DNA of 64,000 nucleotides from Paraburkholderia piptadeniae (GTDB lineage: Bacteria; Pseudomonadota; Gammaproteobacteria; Burkholderiales; Burkholderiaceae), in the NCBI RefSeq assembly GCF_900007165.1, contig NZ_CYGY02000020.1, forward strand, positions 272-64,271, in the 5' to 3' direction. This document shows positions 16,553 through 28,595 of the stretch, piece by piece. Every line of letters begins with the position of its first letter. Position 1 is the stretch's first letter. The position numbers and the translations under genes are program-made. The notes beneath the pieces were generated by a model. It ran no database searches, was not told where the DNA came from, and was given only the letters and a program-made list of their open reading frames with translations.

Positions 16553-18849
16553 TTGCCCAGGAACTGGAAGTCAGCCTGCACATGGCGTTCATGGAAGCGC
16601 GCCAGGCGCGGCATGAGTTCATTACGGTCGAACATCTTTTGCTGGCGCTGTTGGACAACCCGACGGCGGCCGAAGTGCTGCGCGCGTGCGCGGCCAACAT
16701 CGAAGACCTGCGTCAGAACCTGCGCAACTTCATTCACGACAATACGCCGACCGTTCCGGGCACCGACGACGTCGATACTCAGCCGACGCTGGGTTTCCAG
16801 CGCGTGATCCAGCGCGCGATCATGCACGTTCAGTCCACGTCGAATGGCAAGAAGGAAGTCACGGGCGCGAACGTGCTCGTCGCGATCTTCGGCGAGAAGG
16901 ACTCGCACGCGGTCTATTACTTGCAGCAACAGGGTGTCACGCGTCTGGACGTCGTCAACTTCATTTCGCACGGCATCGCGAAGACGAATAGCTCGGAAGC
17001 CGCGAAGTCGACCGACGCGAGCGCCGAATCGGACGAAGCCGCTGCGCAGAAGGAAACGCCGCTCGCGCAGTTCACGCAGAACCTGAACCAGATGGCGAAG
17101 GACGGCCGCATCGATCCGCTGATCGGACGCGAGGCGGAAGTCGAGCGCGTCGTGCAGGTGCTGTGCCGCCGCCGCAAGAACAATCCGCTGCTGGTCGGCG
17201 AGGCGGGCGTCGGCAAGACGGCGATCGCCGAAGGCCTCGCCTGGCGCATCACGCGCGGCGAAGTGCCGGACATTCTGGTGGACGCGCAGGTCTACTCGCT
17301 CGACATGGGCGCGTTGCTCGCGGGCACCAAATATCGCGGCGACTTCGAACAGCGCCTGAAGACGGTCCTGAAGGAATTGAAGGAGCGTCCGAACGCAATT
17401 CTGTTCATCGACGAAATTCATACGCTGATCGGCGCGGGCGCCGCATCGGGCGGCACGCTGGACGCATCGAACCTGCTGAAGCCGGCGCTGTCGTCGGGCA
17501 CGCTCAAGTGCATCGGCGCGACGACGTTCACCGAATTCCGCGGCATCTTCGAAAAGGACGCAGCGTTGTCGCGTCGTTTCCAGAAGATCGACGTGACCGA
17601 GCCGACCGTCGAGCAGACGGTGGCGATCCTGCGCGGCCTGAAGTCGCGCTTCGAAGAGCACCACGGCGTCAAGTATTCGTCGGGTGCGCTGTCGGCGGCG
17701 GCTGAGCTGTCGGCACGCTTCATTACGGATCGTCATCTGCCCGACAAGGCGATCGACGTGATCGACGAAGCGGGCGCGGCGCAACGCATCCTGCCGAAGT
17801 CGAAGCAGAAGAAAACGATTGGCAAGAGCGAGATCGAGGAAATCATCTCGAAGATCGCGCGCGTGCCGGCGCAAAGCGTGTCGCAGGACGACCGCAGCAA
17901 GCTGCAGACGCTCGATCGCGATCTGAAGGCCGTCGTGTTCGGCCAGGACCCCGCCATCGACGCGCTCGCTGCGTCGATCAAGATGGCGCGCGCGGGTCTC
18001 GGCAAGACCGACAAGCCGATCGGCGCGTTCCTGTTCTCCGGCCCGACGGGGGTCGGCAAGACGGAAGTGGCGCGGCAACTGGCGTTCACGCTGGGCATCG
18101 AGCTGATCCGCTTCGACATGTCGGAGTACATGGAACGTCACGCGGTGAGTCGTCTGATCGGCGCGCCGCCGGGATACGTCGGTTTCGACCAGGGCGGCCT
18201 GCTGACGGAAGCCGTGACGAAGAAGCCGCATTGCGTGCTGCTGCTCGACGAAATCGAGAAGGCGCATCCGGACATCTTCAACGTGCTGCTGCAAGTGATG
18301 GACCACGGCACGCTGACGGACAACAACGGACGCAAGGCGGATTTCCGCAACGTCATCATCATCATGACGACGAATGCGGGCGCCGAGTCGATGCAGAAGT
18401 CGTCGATCGGTTTCACCACTCGCCGCGAGACGGGCGACGAAATGGTCGACATCAAGCGCATGTTCACGCCGGAGTTCCGCAACCGTCTGGATGCAACGAT
18501 CAGCTTCCGCTCGCTCGATGAAGAAATCATCATGCGCGTGGTCGACAAGTTCCTGATGCAGCTCGAAGACCAGTTGCACGAGAAGAAGGTCGACGCGCTC
18601 TTCACCGACGCGCTGCGCAAGCATCTCGCGAAGCACGGTTTCGATCCGCTGATGGGCGCGCGTCCGATGCAGCGTCTGATCCAGGACACGATCCGCCGCG
18701 CGCTCGCCGACGAACTGTTGTTCGGCAAGCTGATGAACGGCGGCCGCGTGACGGTCGACGTCGATGCGGACGACAAGGTCCAGCTGACGTTCGACGAGAA
18801 CTCGGCGCCGCCGCGCAATCCGAATCCGGAAGCGGTGGAAGTGGACTGA
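16549..18849 (+). CDS. clpA: ATP-dependent Clp protease ATP-binding subunit ClpA
   Basis: This 766-residue AAA+ unfoldase feeds proteins into the ClpP peptidase. It has the paired Clp N-terminal repeat (about 1-145), a first AAA module with Walker [10 protein letters not shown] (about 217) and Walker [15 protein letters not shown], and a second with GPTGVGKTE (about 500) and [13 protein letters not shown], followed by the C-terminal D2-small domain. It lacks the coiled-coil M-domain that would mark ClpB. The ATG at 16549 overlaps the clpS stop and has GGAGGAAGC before it, so adaptor and unfoldase are made together. Confidence 0.97.
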   Translation: MIAQELEVSLHMAFMEARQARHEFITVEHLLLALLDNPTAAEVLRACAANIEDLRQNLRNFIHDNTPTVPGTDDVDTQPTLGFQRVIQRAIMHVQSTSNGKKEVTGANVLVAIFGEKDSHAVYYLQQQGVTRLDVVNFISHGIAKTNSSEAAKSTDASAESDEAAAQKETPLAQFTQNLNQMAKDGRIDPLIGREAEVERVVQVLCRRRKNNPLLVGEAGVGKTAIAEGLAWRITRGEVPDILVDAQVYSLDMGALLAGTKYRGDFEQRLKTVLKELKERPNAILFIDEIHTLIGAGAASGGTLDASNLLKPALSSGTLKCIGATTFTEFRGIFEKDAALSRRFQKIDVTEPTVEQTVAILRGLKSRFEEHHGVKYSSGALSAAAELSARFITDRHLPDKAIDVIDEAGAAQRILPKSKQKKTIGKSEIEEIISKIARVPAQSVSQDDRSKLQTLDRDLKAVVFGQDPAIDALAASIKMARAGLGKTDKPIGAFLFSGPTGVGKTEVARQLAFTLGIELIRFDMSEYMERHAVSRLIGAPPGYVGFDQGGLLTEAVTKKPHCVLLLDEIEKAHPDIFNVLLQVMDHGTLTDNNGRKADFRNVIIIMTTNAGAESMQKSSIGFTTRRETGDEMVDIKRMFTPEFRNRLDATISFRSLDEEIIMRVVDKFLMQLEDQLHEKKVDALFTDALRKHLAKHGFDPLMGARPMQRLIQDTIRRALADELLFGKLMNGGRVTVDVDADDKVQLTFDENSAPPRNPNPEAVEVD

Positions 18850-18882
18850 GCGTCAGTCGCTCCGCAGATCTGAAGCAGAAAC

Positions 18883-18917
18883 AAAACGGCGTGGGTTTTA
18901 CGACCCACGCCGTTTTT
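18883..18917. terminator. Bidirectional terminator between clpA and dut
   Basis: Stem AAAACGGCGTGGGT / ACCCACGCCGTTTT, six-base loop, T-run on the plus side and T-run on the minus side; it separates convergent genes. Confidence 0.9.
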
Positions 18918-18961
18918 ATTTGCTGCACGTCAAACGCTTCAAATTGAAAGCAGGCAATGCC

Positions 18962-19408
18962 TCAGTGCTTGCCGGTGCTGCCGAAACCGCCTTCACCGCG
19001 CTCGCTCGTGTCGAACTCGTCGACGATATTGAACTCGGCTTGCACGACCGGGACGATCACGAGCTGCGCGAGACGCTCCATCGGATTCAGCGTGAAGGTG
19101 GTCGTGCCGCGGTTCCACGTCGAGATCATCAACTGGCCCTGATAGTCCGAGTCGATCAGGCCGACCAGGTTGCCGAGCACGATCCCGTGTTTGTGGCCGA
19201 GGCCCGAGCGCGGCAGGATCAGCGCCGCGTAGCCGGGGTCTCCGACATGGATCGCGAGGCCCGTCGGCACGAGCGCCGTTTGTCCGGGTTCGAGCTTCAG
19301 CGGCGCTTCGAGGCAGGCGCGCAGGTCGAGGCCCGCGCTGCCCGTCGTCGCGTAGGCGGGGAGTTGTTCGCGCATGCGCGGATCGAGAATCTTCAGGTCG
19401 AGTTTCAT
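18962..19408 (-). CDS. dut: Deoxyuridine 5'-triphosphate nucleotidohydrolase
   Basis: dUTPase (148 residues, homotrimer) hydrolyses dUTP to dUMP, keeping uracil out of DNA and feeding thymidylate synthesis. All five family motifs are visible: [38 protein letters not shown] and the glycine-rich C-terminal [12 protein letters not shown] that closes the active site. The start at 19408 gives the usual N-terminus ([12 protein letters not shown]). It is the last gene of the ribF-ileS-lspA-coaBC cluster. Confidence 0.97.
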   Translation of the reverse strand: MKLDLKILDPRMREQLPAYATTGSAGLDLRACLEAPLKLEPGQTALVPTGLAIHVGDPGYAALILPRSGLGHKHGIVLGNLVGLIDSDYQGQLMISTWNRGTTTFTLNPMERLAQLVIVPVVQAEFNIVDEFDTSERGEGGFGSTGKH

Positions 19409-19463
19409 GCAGTTCGGTTGAGAGGTTGAAGAAGTAGCGTTGTCTGTTGATTCGGATATGTTT

Positions 19464-20468
19464 CTACGACTTGCCGAGTTCGAACGCCCCGGCAAGCAGT
19501 TCATACGAGCGCAGACGCGCGCGATAGCTGCCCGCGACGGTGAGCACGATCAGTTCGTCCGCGTCGAACTGTTCCTGCAACGCATGCAGCCGTTCCGTCA
19601 CCGACTCCGGCGTGCCGATGATGCTGCGCGGCTTTTCCCTGTCGATGACCAGCACTTCGCGCTCGCCGTATTCCTGTGCGAGCCCTTGTTCGATCGACGG
19701 AATCGGCGCGTTGAGACCGTACGCCATCTGCACGCGGCGCAGATCGACGGCCTTTTCGAGGTCGGCGGCTTCGCGTTCGGTGTCCGCGCAGATCACGAAG
19801 ACAGCGGCCGCGAGATACGGTTTCTGCTCGTGACCGGGTTTGAAACGCTCGCGATACGCCTGCGCGACGGCATGTCCGAAATGCGCATTGATGAAATGCG
19901 CGAACGAGAAACGAATGCCCAGTTGCGCCGCCAGCAGCCCGCCGAAATCGCTGGAACCGAGCACCCACATTTGCGGACACGTTTCGACCTGCGGCTGCAG
20001 CAGCACGCCGTAGCCGAGATGATCGGAAGGCAGCGTGCCGTCCATCATTGCGACGAGATCGGCCACCTGCTGCGCAAACTGTTCGCCGCGGTTGTAGGCG
20101 CCCGCCGCGACCGCCTGCGCCGTGCGCATGTCGCCGCCAGGCGCGCGTCCGACGCCCAGATCGACGCGGTTCGGAAACAGCGCCTCGAGCATCATGAACT
20201 GCTCGGCGACCTTGAACGGACTGTAGTACGGCAGCATGATGCCGCCCGAGCCGATGCGGATGCGCTTCGTCACGCTGCCGAGCCGCGCGAGCATCACCTC
20301 CGGACACGGGTTCGACAGGCCAGAAAGCCCGTGATGTTCGGCGCACCAGTAGCGCGTGTAGCCGAGATCGTCGGCGAGTTGCGCGAGTTCGACCGTCGCG
20401 GCAATCGCGTCGGACACCTTATGCCCGTCGATCACGGGCGTCTGGTCGAGCACGGAGAGCAGGGTCAT
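19464..20468 (-). CDS. LLM-class flavin-dependent oxidoreductase
   Basis: This 334-residue protein has the luciferase-like TIM barrel. Visible features are RYWCAEHHG near residue 40, the flavin-site block [23 protein letters not shown], and [13 protein letters not shown]. It resembles the MsnO8/YhbW type monooxygenases, which use FMNH2 from a partner reductase; the substrate is unknown. It lies between coaBC and dut on the same strand with gaps of 76 and 55 bases, so it is probably co-transcribed with them although unrelated in function. Confidence 0.88.
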   Translation of the reverse strand: MTLLSVLDQTPVIDGHKVSDAIAATVELAQLADDLGYTRYWCAEHHGLSGLSNPCPEVMLARLGSVTKRIRIGSGGIMLPYYSPFKVAEQFMMLEALFPNRVDLGVGRAPGGDMRTAQAVAAGAYNRGEQFAQQVADLVAMMDGTLPSDHLGYGVLLQPQVETCPQMWVLGSSDFGGLLAAQLGIRFSFAHFINAHFGHAVAQAYRERFKPGHEQKPYLAAAVFVICADTEREAADLEKAVDLRRVQMAYGLNAPIPSIEQGLAQEYGEREVLVIDREKPRSIIGTPESVTERLHALQEQFDADELIVLTVAGSYRARLRSYELLAGAFELGKS

Positions 20469-20544
20469 GACAGCACCATGGCATTGGCTGAAGGATCGTA
20501 TTCGAGCGTGAGCATTTGCGATGACACGATGAGCGCGGCGACGC

Positions 20545-21756
20545 TCAGGCGATCACGTTCGCATCCGGCAGGCGCTTGGCGATTTCCGCGATCAATGCGC
20601 GCGCGAGCGTCTGCTTGTCCGCGCGCGGAAGCCGCGTGATGCCGGTGGCTTCGAAAAGCACGACTTCGTTGTCGTCGAGCCCGAACGTCTGCGGGCCGAG
20701 ATTGCCGATCAGAAGCGGCACGTTCTTGCGCTTGCGCTTCTCTTCGCCGTGCACGTCGAGATCGCCGCTTTCCGCCGCAAAGCCGACGCAGAACGGCGGA
20801 TGCGGCAGCTTCGCGACCGACGCCAGGATGTCCGGATTCTCGACGAAGGAGAACGACGGGATCGCGCGATCGGCGGTCTTCTTGATCTTGTGGTCGGCGA
20901 CATGATCGACGCGCCAGTCCGCGACGGCCGCCACGCCGATGAAGATGTCGCAGTCGGGCACGGCACGCATGACGGCGTCGTGCATCTGCTGCGCGGTCTG
21001 CACGTTCTCGCGATAGACGCCCCACGGCGTCTCCAGGCCGACGGGCCCGGCGACGAGATGCACGTCCGCGCCCGCCTGTTGCGCCGCGCGCGCGAGCGCG
21101 AAGCCCATCTTGCCGCTCGATCGATTCGTGATGCCGCGCACGGGATCGATCGGCTCGAACGTCGGTCCGGCCGTCAGCAGCACGCGGCGGCCTGTCAGCG
21201 TTTTCGGCGAGAAAAACGACGCGATCGCTTCATAGACGGCTTCCGGTTCGAGCATGCGCCCGTCGCCGACTTCGCCGCACGCCTGCGCGCCCGAATCCGG
21301 CCCGAGCAGTTCGATGCCGTCCGCGCGTAATTGCGCGACGTTGCGCTGCGTCGCGGGATTCATCCACATCTGACGGTTCATCGCGGGCACGACGAGTAGC
21401 GGACAGTCACGCGCAATGCAGAGCGTTGACAGAAGATCGTCGCACAGGCCGTTAGCGAGCTTCGCGAGGAAATCGGTGGAGGCGGGGGCGATCACGATCG
21501 CGTCGGCTTCACGCGACAGATCGATGTGCGGCATGTTGTTCGGAATGCGCGCGTCCCACTGGCTCGTGTAGACGGGGCGGCCGGACAGCGCCTGCATCGT
21601 GACGGGGGTGATGAATTGCGTCGCCGCGTCCGTCATCGCGACCTGGACGGTCGCGCCCGCCTTCGTCAGAAGGCGCGTGAGTTCAGCGATCTTGTAGCAG
21701 GCGATCCCGCCTGTCATGCCGAGGACGACGTGTTTTCCGGCGAGTTCTGTGGCCAA
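20545..21756 (-). CDS. coaBC: Bifunctional CoaBC: phosphopantothenoylcysteine synthetase/decarboxylase
   Basis: This 403-residue enzyme joins cysteine to 4'-phosphopantothenate (CoaB) and decarboxylates the product to 4'-phosphopantetheine (CoaC), steps 2 and 3 of coenzyme A synthesis. The N-terminal flavoprotein half shows VLGMTGGIACYK, VVPAMNRQMWMNPAT and the GE-VGDGRM segment; the C-terminal CoaB half shows VLLTAGPTFEPIDPVRGITN and NRSSGKMG. The start is TTG at 21756, chosen because GGAGG lies six bases upstream and the product then begins ATELAGKHVVLGMTGG as in the family; an ATG 30 codons upstream adds no family sequence. Confidence 0.94.
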   Translation of the reverse strand: MATELAGKHVVLGMTGGIACYKIAELTRLLTKAGATVQVAMTDAATQFITPVTMQALSGRPVYTSQWDARIPNNMPHIDLSREADAIVIAPASTDFLAKLANGLCDDLLSTLCIARDCPLLVVPAMNRQMWMNPATQRNVAQLRADGIELLGPDSGAQACGEVGDGRMLEPEAVYEAIASFFSPKTLTGRRVLLTAGPTFEPIDPVRGITNRSSGKMGFALARAAQQAGADVHLVAGPVGLETPWGVYRENVQTAQQMHDAVMRAVPDCDIFIGVAAVADWRVDHVADHKIKKTADRAIPSFSFVENPDILASVAKLPHPPFCVGFAAESGDLDVHGEEKRKRKNVPLLIGNLGPQTFGLDDNEVVLFEATGITRLPRADKQTLARALIAEIAKRLPDANVIA

Positions 21757-21933
21757 CTGATGCCTCCGACAAGACGTGATGGCCGACGCATCGGTGAAGC
21801 GCGCCGGCTTCGCACTGCAAGACTGCTGCCTGATCGCGAGCGGCACGGCTTATGGTTTTGCCGAGGGCCCGCGCTGCGTGCGGCCGGACATGCGCCGCGC
21901 GCAGCCTGTTGTTATTCAAGTCAAACGCGGCGC

Positions 21934-22433
21934 TCAGCGCGCGCCGCGCACGCGCCGCAGTTCGTCGAACACGAGCAGCGCCGCGCCGATCGTGATCGCG
22001 CTATCCGCGAGATTGAACGCCGGCCAGTGCCACGTGCCGACATGAAAGTCGAGGAAGTCGATCACGTGGCCGTACAGCAGACGGTCGATCACGTTGCCGA
22101 TCGCTCCGCCCATGATCAGCGCGAGCGCCGTGCAGAAGAGCTTCTGCGTGCCGTGGCGCTTGAGCAGATAGCAGATCAGCAACGCTGCCCCGACGCCCAG
22201 CGCGGTGAACGCCCAGCGCTGCCAGCCACCCGCCATCGCGAGAAAGCTGAACGCGGCGCCGCGGTTGTAGACGAGCACGAGGTTGAAGAACGGCGCGATC
22301 GCATGCGACGAGCCGTATGCAAACACCTTCGCCACCGCGATCTTCGTCAACTGGTCGAACAGGATCACGACGACCGCGACGCCCAGCCACGGCGCGAGCG
22401 AACCGCCCGTCGATTTCGACAGCGTTCTGGACA

Positions 22434-22434
<1 letters not shown>
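21934..22434 (-). CDS. lspA: Lipoprotein signal peptidase
   Basis: LspA (166 residues) is the inner-membrane aspartyl protease that cleaves prolipoproteins just before the lipidated cysteine. Four hydrophobic segments are present, and both catalytic aspartates are in their motifs: [11 protein letters not shown] and FNLADSAI. The family block [11 protein letters not shown] is also intact. The start overlaps the ileS stop by one base (TAATG), so it is translationally coupled to ileS, the arrangement common in proteobacteria. Confidence 0.97.
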
Positions 22435-25271
<2,837 letters not shown>

Positions 25272-25439
25272 GGTGACGTAGCGGTGAATACGGTGTTAGG
25301 GCGCGGCATGCGCGAAAGGCCTGAGTGGCGCCGGGCGCGGTGCGTTGCGCCCGACGTCGCGCACGACGCGGGGGCCATTGCATTGCACGCTGCTGTCGAA
25401 GCTTCATGCTGTGCGCGGCGCCCCTCGATGCGCGGCGGA

Positions 25440-25476
25440 CGGTACGTGCGTCATGCGATGCGTCGCGCACGTACCG
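25440..25476. repeat. Inverted repeat between ribF and ileS
   Basis: CGGTACGTGCG and CGCACGTACCG are perfect 11-bp arms around a 15-base loop, beginning seven bases after the ribF stop. There is no T-tract, so it is not a standard terminator; it could partly uncouple ribF from ileS or be a processing site. Confidence 0.6.
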
Positions 25477-25482
25477 CGTCGG

Positions 25483-26475
25483 TCATCTAATTCGATCGGT
25501 GGCCGATGTGGCGAAACCCGTGGAACGGCTGCCCGGCGCATCGCCAATTGCTTCGAACCACGCGCGGGCATGGGTGACGTCGCGCGCGATCGCGGCCGTC
25601 AGCGTTTCGAGGTCGACGAATTTTTCCTCGTCGCGCAGCTTCTTCAGAAACTCGACGCGCACCAGCTTGCCGTACGCATCGCCGTGCCAGTCGAGCAAAT
25701 GCACTTCGAGCAGCACGCGGCCGGAATCGTCGACGGTCGGACGCAAGCCGAGGCTCGCGACGCCCGGCAACGGCTTGTCTTCGATGCCATGCACGCGCAC
25801 GATGAAAATGCCCGACGGCGCCGGACGCTTGTGCGCGATCGGCAGATTCAGCGTGGGAAAACCGAGATCGCGGCCGAGCTTCAGCCCGTGCACGACGTGG
25901 CCGCTGATCAGATAGTCGCGGCCGAGCGCAGCGCGCGCCGCGTCGAGATCGCCCGACACCAGCGACGCGCGCACGCCGGAACTCGAAATGCGCGCACCGG
26001 ACGGGTCGGCGACGGTCGCCATCTGCTCGACTTCGAAGCCGTACTGCTCGCCCGCCGCCTTGAGCGATGCGAAATCGCCGGCGCGCCTGGCGCCGTAGCG
26101 AAAGTCGTCGCCGATCATCACCCAGCGAGCATGCAAGCCGTTGACAATGATCCTTTCGACGAACGCATCCGGCGACTGGCTCGCGAACGTGTGGTTGAAA
26201 TGCTCGACGACCACGCGATCGACGCCGTTCATGCGCAGTGCTTCGAGCTTGTCGCGCAGCATTGCGATGCGCGGCGGCGCGCTCGCGGGACTGAAGAACT
26301 CACGCGGGTGCGGCTCGAAGGTCATCACGCAGACGGGCAGGCCGCGCGCGTCTGCGGCGGCGCGGACACGGGCGAGCAATGCCTGATGCCCGCGGTGGAC
26401 ACCGTCGAAATTGCCGATGGTCAGCGCGCAAGGCGCACGGCTCTCGGCATTGGGAAGACCGCGAAAGACTCTCAC
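25483..26475 (-). CDS. ribF: Bifunctional riboflavin kinase / FAD synthetase
   Basis: RibF (330 residues) phosphorylates riboflavin to FMN and adenylates FMN to FAD. The N-terminal nucleotidyltransferase half shows LTIGNFDGVHRGHQ, VMTFEPHP, WVMIGDDFRYG and the ISSSGVR motif; the C-terminal kinase half shows GRDLGFPTLNLP and GVASLGLRPTVDD. The GTG at 26475 gives the usual beginning (MRVFRGLPNAESRAPC). No clear Shine-Dalgarno precedes it. The gene is divergent from purN, with about 120 bases between them, and heads the ribF-ileS-lspA-coaBC-dut series. Confidence 0.94.
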   Translation of the reverse strand: MRVFRGLPNAESRAPCALTIGNFDGVHRGHQALLARVRAAADARGLPVCVMTFEPHPREFFSPASAPPRIAMLRDKLEALRMNGVDRVVVEHFNHTFASQSPDAFVERIIVNGLHARWVMIGDDFRYGARRAGDFASLKAAGEQYGFEVEQMATVADPSGARISSSGVRASLVSGDLDAARAALGRDYLISGHVVHGLKLGRDLGFPTLNLPIAHKRPAPSGIFIVRVHGIEDKPLPGVASLGLRPTVDDSGRVLLEVHLLDWHGDAYGKLVRVEFLKKLRDEEKFVDLETLTAAIARDVTHARAWFEAIGDAPGSRSTGFATSATDRIR

Positions 26476-26579
26476 AATAGCGGGCGATGGGATTTGAGCG
26501 GGCCAGATGCCGCAAAACAATCGATTATAAACGCACAGGGCCACGCACGGCGCCGCAGCGCGGATTGGCGGTTGCCGAA

Positions 26580-26588
26580 TGATAAAAT
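26580..26588 (+). promoter_or_regulatory. Extended -10 element of purN
   Basis: TGATAAAAT fits the extended -10 pattern TGnTATAAT with one mismatch. The expected start point is at or within a few bases of the purN ATG at 26595. I see no good -35 hexamer, as is usual for extended -10 promoters. Confidence 0.5.
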
Positions 26589-26594
26589 CCGCGG

Positions 26595-27260
26595 ATGAAA
26601 AATCTCGTCATTCTGATTTCCGGACGGGGCAGCAACATGGAAGCCATCGTACGCGCCTGCGCGAGCGAAGGCTGGCCGGCGCGGATCGCCGCCGTGATTG
26701 CTAACCGTCCAGACGCCGCCGGGCTTGCGTTCGCGGCGTCGCAAGGCATTGCGACGGCGGTCGTCGACCACCGCCAGTTTCCCGACCGCGAAACCTTCGA
26801 TGCGGCGCTCGCGCGCGAAATCGACGGTTTCAAACCCGACCTCGTCGTGCTCGCCGGCTTCATGCGTGTCCTGACGAACGGTTTCGTCGATCGCTATGCG
26901 GGACGCATGCTCAACGTGCATCCGTCGCTCCTGCCGAGCTTTCCGGGCCTCAAGACGCATCAGCAGGCGCTCGACGCCGGCGTGCGGCTGCACGGCGCAT
27001 CGGTGCATTTTGTCACCTCGCAGCTGGATCATGGGCCGATCGTCGTCCAATCGGCGGTGCCCGTGCTTGCCGGCGACGACGCCGCGACGCTCGCCTCGCG
27101 CGTGCTCAAAACCGAGCACGTGATCTATCCGCGCGCGGTGCGCTGGTTCGTCGAAGGGCGCATCGCGCTCGATGGCCTTCGCGTCGCGGTGACGCCGCCC
27201 GAGCCTCAGTGGCTCTTCGTTGACACAGCAAGCCAGAACGCTGCCGGGGAGGCTGCATGA
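26595..27260 (+). CDS. purN: Phosphoribosylglycinamide formyltransferase
   Basis: PurN (221 residues) transfers a formyl group from 10-formyltetrahydrofolate to GAR, the third step of purine synthesis. The phosphate-binding loop ISGRGSNMEAI is at the N-terminus; catalytic residues are in LAGFMRVL, NVHPSLLPSFPGLKTHQQAL (Asn and His) and VTSQLDHGPIV (Asp). The C-terminus is about 10 residues longer than the E. coli enzyme. The stop overlaps the next start (ATGA), so it is coupled to the rRNA methyltransferase gene. Confidence 0.96.
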   Translation: MKNLVILISGRGSNMEAIVRACASEGWPARIAAVIANRPDAAGLAFAASQGIATAVVDHRQFPDRETFDAALAREIDGFKPDLVVLAGFMRVLTNGFVDRYAGRMLNVHPSLLPSFPGLKTHQQALDAGVRLHGASVHFVTSQLDHGPIVVQSAVPVLAGDDAATLASRVLKTEHVIYPRAVRWFVEGRIALDGLRVAVTPPEPQWLFVDTASQNAAGEAA

Positions 27261-28516
27261 GACTGCATGGATTTCTGATCGGACAAACCGAGACACTGCT
27301 CGCGGACGTCCTTAAGTTCACCGGCCCCGCGGATGCGACGACCAGCCGGTTTTTCCGCGCGCATCCGAAGCTCGGCCATGGCGAGCGCGGTGTGATCGCG
27401 GAAGCGGTGTTTGCGGTGTTGCGTCGGCGGATGGAATTCGCGCATCTGGCGGAAAGCGGAACCGGCAGTCCTGCCCGGCGTCTCGCGCTGCTCGGACTGA
27501 TGCAGACGGCGGGCCGGACGGCGCTGAAGCCGTTCGTCTCCGACGCGGAAGGCGTGTGGCTCGAGCATGTGTCGAAGGTCGATCCGCAAAGCCTGCCGCT
27601 GCGCACTCGTCTGAATCTGCCGGACTGGATCTGCCAGGCGCTCGGCACGCGGTTCGAAGCCGAGGAGCTCTCACATCTGGCCGCCGCGCTGAACTATCCG
27701 GCGCCTCTGGATCTGCGCGCGAATCCGATCAAGGCGAGCCGCGATGAAGTGCTGGACGCGCTGTCGAAGGCGGGCATCGAGGCGGGCGCCACGCCCTATG
27801 CGCCGCTCGGCGTGCGTGTAGTTGGCAAGCCGCCGCTGTCGAAGCTCGACGCGTTCCAGAACGGCTGGCTCGAAGTGCAGGACGAGGGCAGCCAGTTGCT
27901 GTGCGCGCTGGTGGCGCCGAAGCGCGGCGAGATGGTCGTCGACTTCTGCGCGGGCGCGGGCGGCAAGACGCTGGCGCTCGGCGCGATGATGCGCTCGACG
28001 GGCCGTCTCTATGCATTCGACATTTCCGAGCGCCGCCTTGCCAAGCTCAAGCCGCGCCTTGCGCGCAGCGGCCTGTCGAACGTGAACCCCGTGCTGATCG
28101 ACAGCGAACACGACGCGAAGATCAAGCGCCTTGCGGGCAAGATCGACCGCGTGCTGGTCGATGCGCCGTGCAGTGGTCTAGGCACGTTGCGCCGCAATCC
28201 CGATCTGAAATGGCGCCAGTCGCCGGAATCGATCGCCGAGCTGACGCCGAAGCAGTTGTCGATCCTGACAAGCGCGGCGCGTCTCGTGAAGAAGGGCGGG
28301 CGGCTCGTCTACGCGACGTGCAGCATTCTCGAAGCGGAAAACGAAGGCATCGTGCAGCAGTTTCTCGCGGATCATCCCGATTTCGAGCTGGTGCCCGCGC
28401 GCGACGTGCTCGCCGAGCAGCGTATCGATCTGGAAATGGGCGACTTCCTTTCGCTGTGGCCGCACCGTCATTCGACGGATGGCTTCTTTGCCGCCGTGCT
28501 CGAGCGCCGTGGATAA
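27257..28516 (+). CDS. RsmB/NOP-family RNA cytosine-5 methyltransferase
   Basis: This 419-residue protein has a helical N-terminal part (about 1-150) and a SAM-dependent RNA m5C methyltransferase domain. Visible motifs are the SAM-binding loop DFCAGAGGKTLALG (about 232), DAPCSGLGTLRRNPD with the cysteine that releases product (about 303), and VYATCSILEAEN with the nucleophilic cysteine (about 354). The target is probably 16S rRNA; it may not be the RsmB orthologue itself, since Burkholderia carry more than one family member. It overlaps purN by four bases. Confidence 0.9.
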   Translation: MRLHGFLIGQTETLLADVLKFTGPADATTSRFFRAHPKLGHGERGVIAEAVFAVLRRRMEFAHLAESGTGSPARRLALLGLMQTAGRTALKPFVSDAEGVWLEHVSKVDPQSLPLRTRLNLPDWICQALGTRFEAEELSHLAAALNYPAPLDLRANPIKASRDEVLDALSKAGIEAGATPYAPLGVRVVGKPPLSKLDAFQNGWLEVQDEGSQLLCALVAPKRGEMVVDFCAGAGGKTLALGAMMRSTGRLYAFDISERRLAKLKPRLARSGLSNVNPVLIDSEHDAKIKRLAGKIDRVLVDAPCSGLGTLRRNPDLKWRQSPESIAELTPKQLSILTSAARLVKKGGRLVYATCSILEAENEGIVQQFLADHPDFELVPARDVLAEQRIDLEMGDFLSLWPHRHSTDGFFAAVLERRG

Positions 28517-28595
28517 GGCCGGTCGCGCGACCGGCCGGGACTGACGCGGTCCCGCCGGCGCACGCGTCAGCGCTGCGCCGGCTGCAGGAAACATC

